Source: Curvibacter sp. PAE-UM
GTDB taxonomy: Bacteria > Pseudomonadota > Gammaproteobacteria > Burkholderiales > Burkholderiaceae_C
DNA length: 61,252 nucleotides
Direction: 5' to 3'
NCBI RefSeq assembly: GCF_001432305.1
Contig: NZ_KQ483358.1
Span: 2,013,384-2,074,635 of the forward strand
The position numbers were made by a program, and so were the translations under genes. This document shows, one piece after another, positions 1 to 9,070 of this stretch; within the stretch, counting starts at the first letter, position 1, and each line of letters begins with the position of its first letter. Under the pieces are notes generated by a model. It was not told the DNA's origin. It ran no database searches and was given only the letters and a program-made list of their open reading frames with translations.

Positions 1-509
1 TTCTCCAGAGCGGTCTGGCCGTCCAGCGAGGCGGCGATTTTCATGCGCACCCAGGGCGTCTTGCGCACCATGCGGCTGAAGAAGCCGATATTGAGCTCGC
101 GTGATTCGGCGGCACCCGGGCCGATCTCGACCTCGATGCCGGCGGCGCGCAGCCGGGCAAAACCCTGACCGGCCACCTGGGGGTTGGGATCCTGCAGCGA
201 GGCGACCACCCTGACGATGCCGGCTGCCACCAGCGCATCACAGCAGGGGCCGGTGCGCCCCTGGTGGGCACAGGGCTCCAGGGTGACGTGGGCGGTGGCG
301 CCGCGGACTGAGTGGCCCTGTGCAGCCGCGTCATTGAGCGCCATGATTTCCGCATGCGGGCCACCGGCGCGCTGGGTGTGGCCCTGGCCCAGTACCTGGC
401 CGTCAGGAGCGACGATGACGCAGCCCACGCGGGGGTTGGGTGAGGTCAGGCGCAGGCCTTGCGTGGCTAGATCAATTGCCGTAGCCATGGCCTTGGGGTG
501 TGGTGTCAT
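1..509 (-). CDS. ribD: RibD, riboflavin biosynthesis deaminase/reductase (partial, N-terminal part)
   Basis: Bifunctional enzyme of riboflavin synthesis: the N-terminal domain deaminates the diaminopyrimidine produced by GTP cyclohydrolase II and the C-terminal domain reduces the ribosyl group. Only the first 169 codons lie in the window; the 3' end is cut by the window edge, so the reductase domain is missing here for that reason and not by mutation. The cytidine-deaminase-type zinc site is clear: the HAE motif at residues 52-54 and PCAHQGRTGPC at 79-89, giving ligands His52, Cys80, Cys89 and catalytic Glu54. The ATG start at 509 gives the usual short lead before the deaminase fold. It is transcribed away from the pilin block, with about 250 bases between the two divergent starts. 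Confidence 0.93.
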   Translation of the reverse strand, partial: MTPHPKAMATAIDLATQGLRLTSPNPRVGCVIVAPDGQVLGQGHTQRAGGPHAEIMALNDAAAQGHSVRGATAHVTLEPCAHQGRTGPCCDALVAAGIVRVVASLQDPNPQVAGQGFARLRAAGIEVEIGPGAAESRELNIGFFSRMVRKTPWVRMKIAASLDGQTALE

Positions 510-760
510 GGCGTTGCTTGGTCAGCAGGGTCCCTGGGCCAGGGCAGCTATGGTCTTTGTTGTGAAGGGGGTGAACGATGTACCGGCAGGCCACAACCCG
601 AGCCGTTCAGCGACTCAGGGACACCATTCGTCACTTCGGTGAGGGGTTCATGATGTCGGCCACCTATTATGGTCCGTAAGTTCCCTTGCGTGACAGGTCT
701 GGTAGTCGTCGGCAACGGGTGGCACTGATCGGTCCGACTCAATTTTGCTGGAGATTCTCG

Positions 761-1234
761 ATGCTCTCTCTCTCAACCCTTGCCGAGCGAGTAAACCCCC
801 GCACCCTGGCGCATCGCCACAAGGGTTTCACCTTGGTCGAGGTGCTCATCGTGGTGGCCATCATCGGGATCCTGGCCGCCATCGCCTTGCCTTCCTACAA
901 CGACTACATCACGCGCGGGAAGATTCCAGACGCCACATCCAATCTGGCGGTCATGCGGGTCCGGCTGGAGCAGTTCTACCAGGACAATAAAACCTATCTC
1001 AATGCGCCCGATTGCAATAACAACGCGACGGCCAGCAAGTACTTTACCTTTGGCTGCACGACGGCAGGTTCGGCAACCGGCTACGTTTTGCAGGCAACGG
1101 GCGTGGGAGCGATGGCCGGTTTTGCCTACAACATCGACCAGACCAATCTCAGGACGACCGTTAGCGTTCCTGCGGGTTGGACGGTGCCCAATCCCAATAC
1201 GTGCTGGACGATCAGGAAGGGGGGCGTGTGTTGA
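761..1234 (+). CDS. pilE: PilE-like type IV prepilin
   Basis: Type IV pilin-like protein of 157 residues, first of a minor-pilin operon. The class III leader is cut by prepilin peptidase between Gly22 and Phe23; mature residue 5 is the expected Glu, followed by a hydrophobic helix of about 20 residues (VEVLIVVAIIGILAAIALP). The C-terminal half carries four Cys that could form two disulfides. A longer reading from 686 exists, but the ATG at 761 is chosen because GGAG at 750-753 lies seven bases before it and the leader length then fits. The 250 bases upstream hold a TATTAT hexamer at 667-672 with no convincing -35, so the promoter is not defined. Whether this is a minor or a major pilin cannot be told from sequence; position with fimT-pilVWX-pilY1 favours a minor one. 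Confidence 0.85.
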   Translation: MLSLSTLAERVNPRTLAHRHKGFTLVEVLIVVAIIGILAAIALPSYNDYITRGKIPDATSNLAVMRVRLEQFYQDNKTYLNAPDCNNNATASKYFTFGCTTAGSATGYVLQATGVGAMAGFAYNIDQTNLRTTVSVPAGWTVPNPNTCWTIRKGGVC

Positions 1235-1761
1235 GGCCTCGCCAAACCGGTTTCAGTCTGATCGAGTTGATGGTCGCCATCGCCATACTGGCCATGCTGA
1301 TGGTCGCGGGGGTTCCCAGCTTCAGCTCTTTTATCCAGAACAGAAAAATCCGCACAGCAGCGAGTGCTGTTCAGGATGGACTGAATGTGGCCAAGTCCGA
1401 GGCGGTCAGGCGCAACACGAACATCAGTTTCGCATTGGATGCGGCGGGCGGCTGGGTCGTGGGGTGCACGACGGTCGTCGGGACGGATTGCCCCGCATCG
1501 ATCCAGGCACGTCCCTCGGGCGAGGGCTCGGTCGGCATCGCGACGACTGCGACCAACCTCACCTTCAATGGCTACGGCAGGGCGTCATCCTTGGCTGCGG
1601 GCACCAACGCCACCATCGATGTGAGCAATCCGCTGGGGGCTTGCGAGGACGCGGGCGGCACCATGCGGTGCCTGCGAGTCGTGGTCACCCCCGGTGGGCA
1701 GATCCGCATGTGCGATCCCAAGTCGACGATATCGAATCCAACTTCCCCACAGGCGTGCTGA
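1228..1761 (+). CDS. fimT: FimT/GspH-type minor prepilin
   Basis: Minor pseudopilin of 177 residues of the GspH/FimT family, used in type IV pilus assembly. Prepilin cleavage is predicted at Gly8/Phe9 (TGFSLIELMVAIAIL), with Glu at mature position 5. The GTG at 1228 or the TTG at 1231 is the likely start, overlapping the stop of the pilE-like gene; the purine run AGGAAGGGGGG at 1214-1224 serves as ribosome site, which argues against the upstream ATG at 1177. The C-terminal end reads GGQIRMCDP, where DNA-binding FimT proteins of naturally competent bacteria have a Gly-Arg-x-Arg motif; here the first Arg is Gln, so DNA binding is doubtful for this copy. Translationally coupled to its neighbours. 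Confidence 0.82.
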   Translation: MLRPRQTGFSLIELMVAIAILAMLMVAGVPSFSSFIQNRKIRTAASAVQDGLNVAKSEAVRRNTNISFALDAAGGWVVGCTTVVGTDCPASIQARPSGEGSVGIATTATNLTFNGYGRASSLAAGTNATIDVSNPLGACEDAGGTMRCLRVVVTPGGQIRMCDPKSTISNPTSPQAC

Positions 1762-1762
1762 T

Positions 1763-2200
1763 ATGGAATTGCAATCGTTTTCACCCAAGCGCAGGCCGGC
1801 ATCGCAATCGGGCGTGATGCTGATCGAGGTCATGATTGCGATCCTGATTTTCGCGCTAGGGGTGCTGGGCATCGTGAGCCTCCAGGCGGCCTCGGTGTCA
1901 CAGATTTCAGATGCCAAGTACCGCTCGGACGCCAGCTTTCTGGCCAACCAGCTCTTTGCAACGATGTGGGTGGGTGACCGGAAGGTTGCGACCTTGCAGA
2001 ACAATTTCAATACAAATAACCCGGCTTACGTGACATGGAAAAACAAGGTGACGGGTTCTCTCCCCGGGGTGGCGAGCAAGGCGCCTGATGTCGTAGTGTC
2101 GAACGATGGAATCGTGACGGTGACCATTTACTGGCTGCCACCGAGTGCGCCGGCTGGCACTGAGCACAACAAGTACGTAGCGGTTGCCCAAATCAAATAG
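1763..2200 (+). CDS. pilV: PilV-type minor prepilin
   Basis: Minor type IV prepilin of 145 residues. Cleavage is predicted at Gly17/Val18 (SGVMLIEVMIAILIFALGV), with Glu22 as mature Glu5 and a long hydrophobic helix. The sequence LGIVSLQAASVS after the helix is typical of PilV/MshD-like subunits. ATG at 1763 begins two bases after the fimT stop, so translation is probably coupled. A 23-residue upstream extension in frame overlaps fimT and has no leader function, so it was not used. PilV is part of the minor-pilin priming complex with PilW, PilX and PilE that carries PilY1 to the fibre tip. Confidence 0.86.
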   Translation: MELQSFSPKRRPASQSGVMLIEVMIAILIFALGVLGIVSLQAASVSQISDAKYRSDASFLANQLFATMWVGDRKVATLQNNFNTNNPAYVTWKNKVTGSLPGVASKAPDVVVSNDGIVTVTIYWLPPSAPAGTEHNKYVAVAQIK

Positions 2201-2211
2201 GGGAAGATCAA

Positions 2212-3405
2212 TTGATACGCTCTCAGTCAGTCACCTTGCGTCGCATGGCGGGTTTTAGCCTGGTCGAGATCCTGGTGGCCATGGTCATCGGCCTGATTGC
2301 GACGCTTGTCGTGATGCAGGTGTTTTTCGGTTCCGAGGCGCGCGGGCGTACGGCCGCCGGCAATGCGGATTCGCAGAGCAATGGCGTCATGACTTTTTAT
2401 CAGATGCAAAGTCATATCCAGAAGGCGGGTTATGGCCTGGACTCCATCGGGCTCTATAACTGCCTGATGTCATGGACGCCAGCGTCGGGAGCACCTGTCG
2501 ACAAAGCCATCACCCTGGCCCCAGTGTCCGTCAACCCTGTGGGCACCAAGGGGGGGGTGAAATCGCTGCTCCTGCCAGCGGGCGATGCCAATACCGATAC
2601 ATTGCTGGTGGTGTATGGCAACGGCAACGGCCAACCCCAGGGCAACCCCATCATCGACAAGTTGGGGGTGGTCTACACCATGCAGATGCCGGGTACGTTT
2701 GAGGTGGGCGACCGGGTCATCTTGGCTCTGGATACGGCGCCAGGCTTCTGCGGCACCACCGTCTTGAATATTGATCGTGTGGCTGCGGTGGACGCCACCA
2801 CGGTCACGCTGGTGACGGGAAACGCCGGTGTCGCCATGTTCAACCTGGGCAAAGGGCCCAACGGCGTCAATGTCACCCCCACCAGTGCCAACCCCAGCAA
2901 TGGACCGTCGATCCTTGCCTACGCGGTGCGAAACGGGGATTTGACCGTGTGTGACTTCACCGTCCATGACTGCAGCCTGGATGCCAACAAGACCTTGACC
3001 ACCGTCTGGGTGCCCATCGCCAGCAATATCGTGAGCATGCGCGCAACCTATTGGAACGATACCAGTGGCGCCTGGGATGGCAGCTCAAGTGCGAGCAATC
3101 AGACGCAGCCCGCGACGGCCTGCCTTTGGGCCAAGGTCAAGGCCATCAGCCTGGTCCTGGTGGCCAGGAACACGGAGCGAGACAAGGACGTGGTGACCAC
3201 CACCACCTTGAATGGCGTGAGCGCGGCCGATGCCAACCGGCCGGTATGGGACCAGGACGGTGTGGCGCCGTTGGTCGCCAACACAGGGGCTTTGGGTCCG
3301 GATGCGGCCGCCGATGAAGAGTGGAAGCACTACCGGTACAAGACATTCCAGGCGTTGATTCCCTTGCGCAACGTGAACTGGATGGGGAGGCCCACAGGAT
3401 GCTAA
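2212..3405 (+). CDS. pilW: PilW-type minor prepilin
   Basis: Large minor prepilin of 397 residues. The leader is cut at Gly14/Phe15 (AGFSLVEILVAMVIGLIA) with Glu19 as mature Glu5. The big C-terminal globular part, rich in Gly, Asn and Val with scattered Cys, matches the length usual for PilW in Burkholderiales (about 330-400). The start is a TTG at 2212; AGGGGAAG at 2199-2206 sits six bases upstream and there is no better ATG. It follows pilV by 11 bases and overlaps the pilX start. Confidence 0.86.
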   Translation: MIRSQSVTLRRMAGFSLVEILVAMVIGLIATLVVMQVFFGSEARGRTAAGNADSQSNGVMTFYQMQSHIQKAGYGLDSIGLYNCLMSWTPASGAPVDKAITLAPVSVNPVGTKGGVKSLLLPAGDANTDTLLVVYGNGNGQPQGNPIIDKLGVVYTMQMPGTFEVGDRVILALDTAPGFCGTTVLNIDRVAAVDATTVTLVTGNAGVAMFNLGKGPNGVNVTPTSANPSNGPSILAYAVRNGDLTVCDFTVHDCSLDANKTLTTVWVPIASNIVSMRATYWNDTSGAWDGSSSASNQTQPATACLWAKVKAISLVLVARNTERDKDVVTTTTLNGVSAADANRPVWDQDGVAPLVANTGALGPDAAADEEWKHYRYKTFQALIPLRNVNWMGRPTGC

Positions 3406-4025
3406 ATCACTCAATTCGTCGTCGTGGCACGGCCATGGGCCGCCACGCCCAGTCGGGTGTGGTGCTGGTCATCATGCTGATCGTTTTGGTCGCCATGACC
3501 TTGGCTGCCATTTCCATGGTGCGCTCGGTCGACACCACCAATTTGATCGCCGGCAATCTTTCCTTCCAGCAGGCTGCAACCCATTCGGGGGATACCGGCG
3601 TCGAGCTGGCTTCGACCTGGCTGTTTGCGAATGCGGCGGGCGTGGCGCTGGAGAACGACGATCCGACCAACGGCTATGTGGCCGCCGGACTCAAGATCGC
3701 TCCCAATCTGACGGCCAATCCGCCGCAGTCATGGAACGATTACTGGGTCAACACCCTGGCGGCACGTGCGGTGAAGGCGAATCAGGTGGACGCCGCCGGC
3801 AATACGGTGTCCTACGTCATCGACCGCATGTGCAACAACGCCGGGTCCTCAACCGGTGGCGCATCTTGCGTCGGTTCGCCGACGGTCACCTTGGCTTCCG
3901 GTAACAGTGAAGAAGCGGGCGAAAAGCAGCTCAATGCCTCGTCCGGTGTGTATTACCGCATCACGGTCCGTGTCGATGGCCCCAGAAATACCGTCAGTTA
4001 TGTGCAGGCGGTCGTGTCCATGTAG
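3399..4025 (+). CDS. pilX: PilX-type minor pilin assembly protein
   Basis: Minor pilin of 208 residues with the PilX N-terminal pattern: SGVVLVIMLIVLVAMTLAAI, in which the residue after the cleavage Gly20 is Val and there is no Glu at mature position 5. Absence of Glu5 is a known trait of PilX and marks subunits that sit at the tip complex. The helix is followed by VRSVDTTNLIAGNLSFQQAA, also typical. ATG at 3399 overlaps the pilW stop and is preceded by GGGGAGG at 3384-3390. A longer in-frame start at 3321 lies inside pilW and is not supported. Confidence 0.87.
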   Translation: MLNHSIRRRGTAMGRHAQSGVVLVIMLIVLVAMTLAAISMVRSVDTTNLIAGNLSFQQAATHSGDTGVELASTWLFANAAGVALENDDPTNGYVAAGLKIAPNLTANPPQSWNDYWVNTLAARAVKANQVDAAGNTVSYVIDRMCNNAGSSTGGASCVGSPTVTLASGNSEEAGEKQLNASSGVYYRITVRVDGPRNTVSYVQAVVSM

Positions 4026-4108
4026 TGGCAGGCACGGCTGGAGATTCATCGATGAGCAGGCTCAAGGTTTCCGGTGCCCGATAGGGCGCCAGCAAAGGAG
4101 AAGTTTTC

Positions 4109-7100
4109 ATGGCAATCAACCAAACAAGCAAACTCGCCGGCAAGGCGGCGGTGCTGGCTTTGCTGGGCCTGGTGGCGGCAGTGTCGGGTGCGACCGATAT
4201 TTCGACGGTTCCCCTGAGCACCTATGCCGCCACTTCGTCCACTGATATCAAGCCGAATGTGCTGTTTATCCTGGACGACTCGGGCAGTATGGACTGGAAC
4301 TACATGCCCGACTACGCCGACCCGGCCGATGCGATCTCGAGCCCCGTCTACCGTTTCAGGAACGCGAACTACAACGGCATGGCCTATAACCCGGCCATCG
4401 TTTACAAGCCGCCGATCAACGTCAACAGTTCTGGCGTCACCGACACGACGACCTACAAGAACATGACCGGGGTGGATTCGACGACCGGTGGTGATGGTGC
4501 GGCGACATCGGCTTCGCCCAATTGGAATTCGGTCAAGAACGATGCGTATGGTGTGCAGAGCACGAGCACGACCAACCTGACACCCAGTTCCACGGCGGCG
4601 CCTTATTTCTACACCTCGATCGCCGGAGCGTACTGCAAGACCGCGAGTCTGCGCGAGTGCCAGGCGGCGACCGCACCAACCACGACCTATCCGTACCCGT
4701 CCTACCTGCGCTGGTGTAGCACCTCGGCGCTGACCACCTGCCAGGCTGCGTTTGACGCCACCAATTTCTCCTTTCCCCGCATGGCTTTCCCCAGGACGGG
4801 GACGGTGACCATCACCAGTGCATCCTCCGGCGTCATCACCGGGATCACGGTCGATTCGAAACAGATCATGTCTGCGGCAACAGCGTCGTCGTCAACGGCC
4901 AGCACGGTAGCGAACCTTATTGCTGCCCGGATCAATGCCTGCACTTACGCGATCTCTGGCAATTGTCAAATCGTCGGGTACACCGCTAGCGACAACGGCA
5001 GTGGCGTCCTCACCATCACGGCGCCGGGTCAGACATCCAGTTCGCCGGTGGTGACGTTCACTGGCACCGTTGCCTATTCAACGGCTGCATTCAGTCAAGG
5101 CACGGTGCCGGGCGAAAATCTGCGCACCACGATCTCACCGGATGTCACCAGCTATCCCTATCCCGGTAGCACGACCAAGGCATCCTCGCGTACCGACTGC
5201 GTTGGCACCACCTGCACCTACCTTGAGGAGATGACCAATTACGCCAACTGGTTCACGTATTACCGCACGCGCATGCAGATGATGAAGACGGCTTCCAGCA
5301 ACGCGCTGGCAGCCGTCGACAGCGCTGTCGATATTGCAGCTGGTAAATCCAGGTTCCGCCTGGGTTTCATGACCATCAACAACAACAACACGACCGATTT
5401 CGTCAACCTGGGCGAGTTCACCGGGGCCCAGAAATACGCCTGGTACCAGAAGCTGATCAAGGCCAAGCCCAACAACAGCACGCCATTGCGCGAGGCCTTG
5501 GCAGATGCCGGCCGCATCTATGGCGGTAAATTGAACGGTGCCACCTTCAATGGCGTGACGGTGACGGACCCGCTGCAATACTCCTGCCAGCAAAACTTCA
5601 CCATCCTCTCGACCGACGGCTTCTGGAACGGCAATGCCGGCTACAAGCTGGACGGCAGCACGGCCGTGGGCAACCAGGATGGCGGGATGTCCGCCCCTTA
5701 CGGGGATGGCGCAACGGTCCAGCTGCAATCCCGCACCAGCACCTTGCAGACTGCCGCCGGCGCCCGCTACAGCCAGTCGACCAGCAACCTGCAGTCGCGC
5801 ACCTTGTCGAGTCAGACGGCGCCTTTGCATCGTCAACGTACGTCGACCGACAGTGGAGCGACGTGGACCGCCTGGACTGACGTGGCGTCTTGCACCATTG
5901 ATACGTCGGGCACAACCAGGACAGATTGCGAGTTCCCAACCAGCACGTCATCGGATAGTGGCACGTCGTGGACCAACTGGACCTATCTGGGTACGAATAC
6001 GGTTTGCGTGGTCGATAATTCAGGCGGTAACCGAAGGGCCTGCTCAGGAAGCGTGGCCGTGTACAGCAACTGGGCCAACGTGAGCACGTGCACGGCCACG
6101 GGTGGGGTGGAGTGCCAGTACACGACCTGGTCCACGGCTGTCCCGGTCGGTTCCTGTACCGCGGTGGCCAGGGACACGACCTCGCCCCACACTGTCGGTA
6201 CCGCCGTCCAGTGCACGGACAATGGCACGACACTGACCTGGACGAATGCCACCAATACCTGCACGCAAACGAGCACCACGAGCTGCCGTTACACCGCATG
6301 GAGCAGCTGGTCCAACACCACGGCATGTACCGCGGTGCCGCAGGATGCCGGGCCCACCTTCACCGTGCTGTCGGCACGCGGGTGCCAATCCCTCAGCACC
6401 GGTGGAACGTCGGATACCCTGGCGGACGTGGCGGCGTATTACTACGCCACCGATCTGCGCAGTGCCACCGCCACCGGCGTTGATGCGACGGGCACATGTA
6501 CCGGCCCCGTCATCTCGCCGAACACCACGCCCAATGACCTGTGCGCGGACAACGTCGCGGTCAATGGCCTGGATACGGCCAAGACGCAGCATATGACGAC
6601 TTTCACGCTGGGTCTCGGTGCCCAGGGCAAGATGATTTATGCCCCCAACGACGGGTCCAACTACTGGAATGACACCATTGGTGACTTCTACGACGTCAAG
6701 AACAAGACGACGGCCTCGCCCAGCACCGGCATCTGTTCCTGGCTCTCCAGCGGCACCTGTTATTGGCCGACCCCGGCCGCCAATAGCAACGCCAATATCG
6801 ATGACCTCTGGCATGCCGCCGTCAACGGACGTGGCACCTACTTCAGCGCCAAGGACCCGTCTTCTCTGGCGAGCAGCCTGACCAGCTTGCTCGCCAAGAT
6901 ATCGAACACCCCGCGCCCGGGCACAGCGGCGGCTGCGGCCAGCAGTAACCCGAACGTGAGCACCAGCGACAACTATGTGTTCAGCTCTTCGTACCGGTCG
7001 GTGGACTGGTTTGGCGAACTGGTCCGCCAGCAGATCACCACTGCGGGCACACTGACAGCACAGAACTGGTCGGCCATGCGCTTGCTGGATTGCGCGACCA

Positions 7101-9061
7101 CCCCCTGGGCAGCCAGCACTCTCTACACCACAGGCAAGGTGTACCGGCAGGGCGGCGCTTGCCATCTGGTCCTGGGCGACTACACCTCGGGCACGAGTTT
7201 TGATGGTTCGACTACGGGTGTGGATGGGCAGAGCACGCGTATCCTGAAGGAGGATGAAGCCTCTTCGACCTCCAGTGCCGTGACGGCGAAAACATCGCGC
7301 ACCATTTACACCAACAGTGCGAGTGCTTTGATACCTTTCGACTGGACGGACCTGGTCACTGCGGGGCTGGATGGCAACTTTGCGCAAGCTTATCTGACGG
7401 GGCGCCTGTCCCAGTTCTGTGCGACAGGTGCCGATTGTCTGAGCAGTGCAAATCAGGCCAGTGCCAGTGGTTCGACCCTTGTGAACTATCTGCGTGGTGA
7501 TCGCACCAACGAAAAAACCTACTACAGGGAAAGGGCGCACGTGCTGGGCGACATCGTGGCCTCGGAGGCTCGCTACGTGAAGGCGCCCTTGTTCAACTAC
7601 GTGGACGCTGGGTATGCCGATTTCAAGACCCTGATGAAGACGCGCAACGGCGCGGTTTATGTAGGTGCCAACGACGGCATGCTGCACGCTTTTGATGCCG
7701 CCAACGGGCAGGAGCTGTGGGCGTATATCCCGCGCCCTGTCCTGCCCAATATGCATGCCCTGGCCGACAGGAATTACTCGAACAACCACCAGTTCTTCGT
7801 GGACAACACCCCCGAAGTAGGGGAGATCTCGGTACCCTGCACGGCCGTTTTCCCGGCGACCACCTGCAACCCATGGAAGACGATTCTGGTGGGTGGTTTG
7901 AATCGGGGTGGCAACAGTTATTACGCGCTGGATATCACCGACCCTGCCAGCCCGAAGTTTCTGTGGGAGTTCACGGCCAGCACCATGGGCTACAGCTATG
8001 CCAACCCCCGGATTACCAAGCTCAAGGATGGGACCTGGGTGGTGATGCTGACCTCAGGCTACAACAATGCCGATGACAAGGGCTACCTCTATGTGGTGAA
8101 TGCGCAAACCGGTGCCCTGATCCGGAGTTTCACTGCCGACCCCGGAACGGGCAAGAAGGGGAACCTCGCTCGCATCAGTGCCCATGCCAAGACCGCCGAT
8201 ACGAACAACACGGTGACTGCGGTCTACGGTGGCGACATTCTGGGCAACCTCTGGCGCTTTGACGTGAATGGCGACATGGGCGCCAGCGGATACGACGCAC
8301 AGTTGCTGATCAACTTCCAGGACGCCAGTGGGAATCCCCAGCCGATTACCGCCAAGCCTACGGTTGCGACGGTTGACGGCCAAACCGTGGTGTATGTCGG
8401 AACCGGGAAGTTCCTGGGTGTCTCTGACATCAGCGATCCGCAGTTCCAGTCTTTTTATGCGGTGGTCGACAGTGGCGGTAGCACGACGCTGACGACGCCG
8501 CGTACATCAGGCAGTGGCTTTGTCAAACAGGTGCTGACCGATACCACATGCCCTACAACGGCGTCTTCGTCGGTCTGTGCCCAAGGGCAGGTGGTTCGCA
8601 CGTCCACATCGAACCCCGTGGACTGGACCTCGAACAAAGGCTGGTATATGGACTTTCTGGGTGCAGGTGAGCGCGCCAGTACAGACCCCAGCCTGGGCTT
8701 GGGGACCTTGCTGTTCACCACCAACCTGCCTTCTTTGACCTCGGGCAGCGTGTGCGGTGACCCCAGCACATCGGGTGCGAAAAGCTTCCTGTATTCCTTG
8801 AACTACAAAACCGGGGGCGCCGTAACCAACGCTTCTGGAGTTGCCGGTGTGTCCTTGGGCGATGGCGCAGTGACCCGCCCGGTCATGATCCTGATGGCGG
8901 ATGGCACGGTCCGCGCTCTGACGCGTGTGTCCAACGGCCTGTCGAGTGGGGACAGCAACAGTACCGACCAGGGGCAGACCGTCATCACCACGCCGCCGAT
9001 CGACAAGGGCGCAGGAAGCGGCCTGCGTCGAGTGTCCTGGCGCGAGCTGACGATGCAATAG
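4109..9061 (+). CDS. pilY1: PilY1-like pilus tip adhesin with VWA and beta-propeller
   Basis: Secreted tip protein of type IV pili, 1650 residues; PilY1 proteins promote pilus extension, adhesion and surface sensing. A signal peptide covers about residues 1-28. A VWA domain begins near residue 48 with the metal-site motif DDSGSMD (56-62). It continues through the RTRMQMMKTASSNAL helix and STDGFWNGNAGY near 502, and closes with DTLADVAAYYYATDLR near 770. Between those last two parts lies an unusual Trp/Cys-rich repeat insert, about residues 510-765. The C-terminal PilY beta-propeller runs from about 1135 to 1610, with VYVGANDGMLHAFDAANG and GGDILGNLWRFDVNGD. AAAGGAGAAG at 4096-4105 precedes the ATG. 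It is the last large gene of the pilin operon, 83 bases after pilX. Length is above that of most PilY1 proteins (about 1000-1400), explained by the insert. Confidence 0.93.
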   Translation: MAINQTSKLAGKAAVLALLGLVAAVSGATDISTVPLSTYAATSSTDIKPNVLFILDDSGSMDWNYMPDYADPADAISSPVYRFRNANYNGMAYNPAIVYKPPINVNSSGVTDTTTYKNMTGVDSTTGGDGAATSASPNWNSVKNDAYGVQSTSTTNLTPSSTAAPYFYTSIAGAYCKTASLRECQAATAPTTTYPYPSYLRWCSTSALTTCQAAFDATNFSFPRMAFPRTGTVTITSASSGVITGITVDSKQIMSAATASSSTASTVANLIAARINACTYAISGNCQIVGYTASDNGSGVLTITAPGQTSSSPVVTFTGTVAYSTAAFSQGTVPGENLRTTISPDVTSYPYPGSTTKASSRTDCVGTTCTYLEEMTNYANWFTYYRTRMQMMKTASSNALAAVDSAVDIAAGKSRFRLGFMTINNNNTTDFVNLGEFTGAQKYAWYQKLIKAKPNNSTPLREALADAGRIYGGKLNGATFNGVTVTDPLQYSCQQNFTILSTDGFWNGNAGYKLDGSTAVGNQDGGMSAPYGDGATVQLQSRTSTLQTAAGARYSQSTSNLQSRTLSSQTAPLHRQRTSTDSGATWTAWTDVASCTIDTSGTTRTDCEFPTSTSSDSGTSWTNWTYLGTNTVCVVDNSGGNRRACSGSVAVYSNWANVSTCTATGGVECQYTTWSTAVPVGSCTAVARDTTSPHTVGTAVQCTDNGTTLTWTNATNTCTQTSTTSCRYTAWSSWSNTTACTAVPQDAGPTFTVLSARGCQSLSTGGTSDTLADVAAYYYATDLRSATATGVDATGTCTGPVISPNTTPNDLCADNVAVNGLDTAKTQHMTTFTLGLGAQGKMIYAPNDGSNYWNDTIGDFYDVKNKTTASPSTGICSWLSSGTCYWPTPAANSNANIDDLWHAAVNGRGTYFSAKDPSSLASSLTSLLAKISNTPRPGTAAAAASSNPNVSTSDNYVFSSSYRSVDWFGELVRQQITTAGTLTAQNWSAMRLLDCATTPWAASTLYTTGKVYRQGGACHLVLGDYTSGTSFDGSTTGVDGQSTRILKEDEASSTSSAVTAKTSRTIYTNSASALIPFDWTDLVTAGLDGNFAQAYLTGRLSQFCATGADCLSSANQASASGSTLVNYLRGDRTNEKTYYRERAHVLGDIVASEARYVKAPLFNYVDAGYADFKTLMKTRNGAVYVGANDGMLHAFDAANGQELWAYIPRPVLPNMHALADRNYSNNHQFFVDNTPEVGEISVPCTAVFPATTCNPWKTILVGGLNRGGNSYYALDITDPASPKFLWEFTASTMGYSYANPRITKLKDGTWVVMLTSGYNNADDKGYLYVVNAQTGALIRSFTADPGTGKKGNLARISAHAKTADTNNTVTAVYGGDILGNLWRFDVNGDMGASGYDAQLLINFQDASGNPQPITAKPTVATVDGQTVVYVGTGKFLGVSDISDPQFQSFYAVVDSGGSTTLTTPRTSGSGFVKQVLTDTTCPTTASSSVCAQGQVVRTSTSNPVDWTSNKGWYMDFLGAGERASTDPSLGLGTLLFTTNLPSLTSGSVCGDPSTSGAKSFLYSLNYKTGGAVTNASGVAGVSLGDGAVTRPVMILMADGTVRALTRVSNGLSSGDSNSTDQGQTVITTPPIDKGAGSGLRRVSWRELTMQ

Positions 9062-9070
9062 TGAGTTGAC

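Noticed and set aside
720-734. TGGCAC at 720-725 as a sigma-54 promoter for the pilE-like gene
   Set aside because: The -12 position reads GGTCC where TTGC is needed; only the -24 half fits.
6044-7789. Minus-strand open frame of 581 codons
   Set aside because: Antisense to pilY1; composition (Gly, Arg, Val, His) is that of reverse-read GC-rich codons, no motif.
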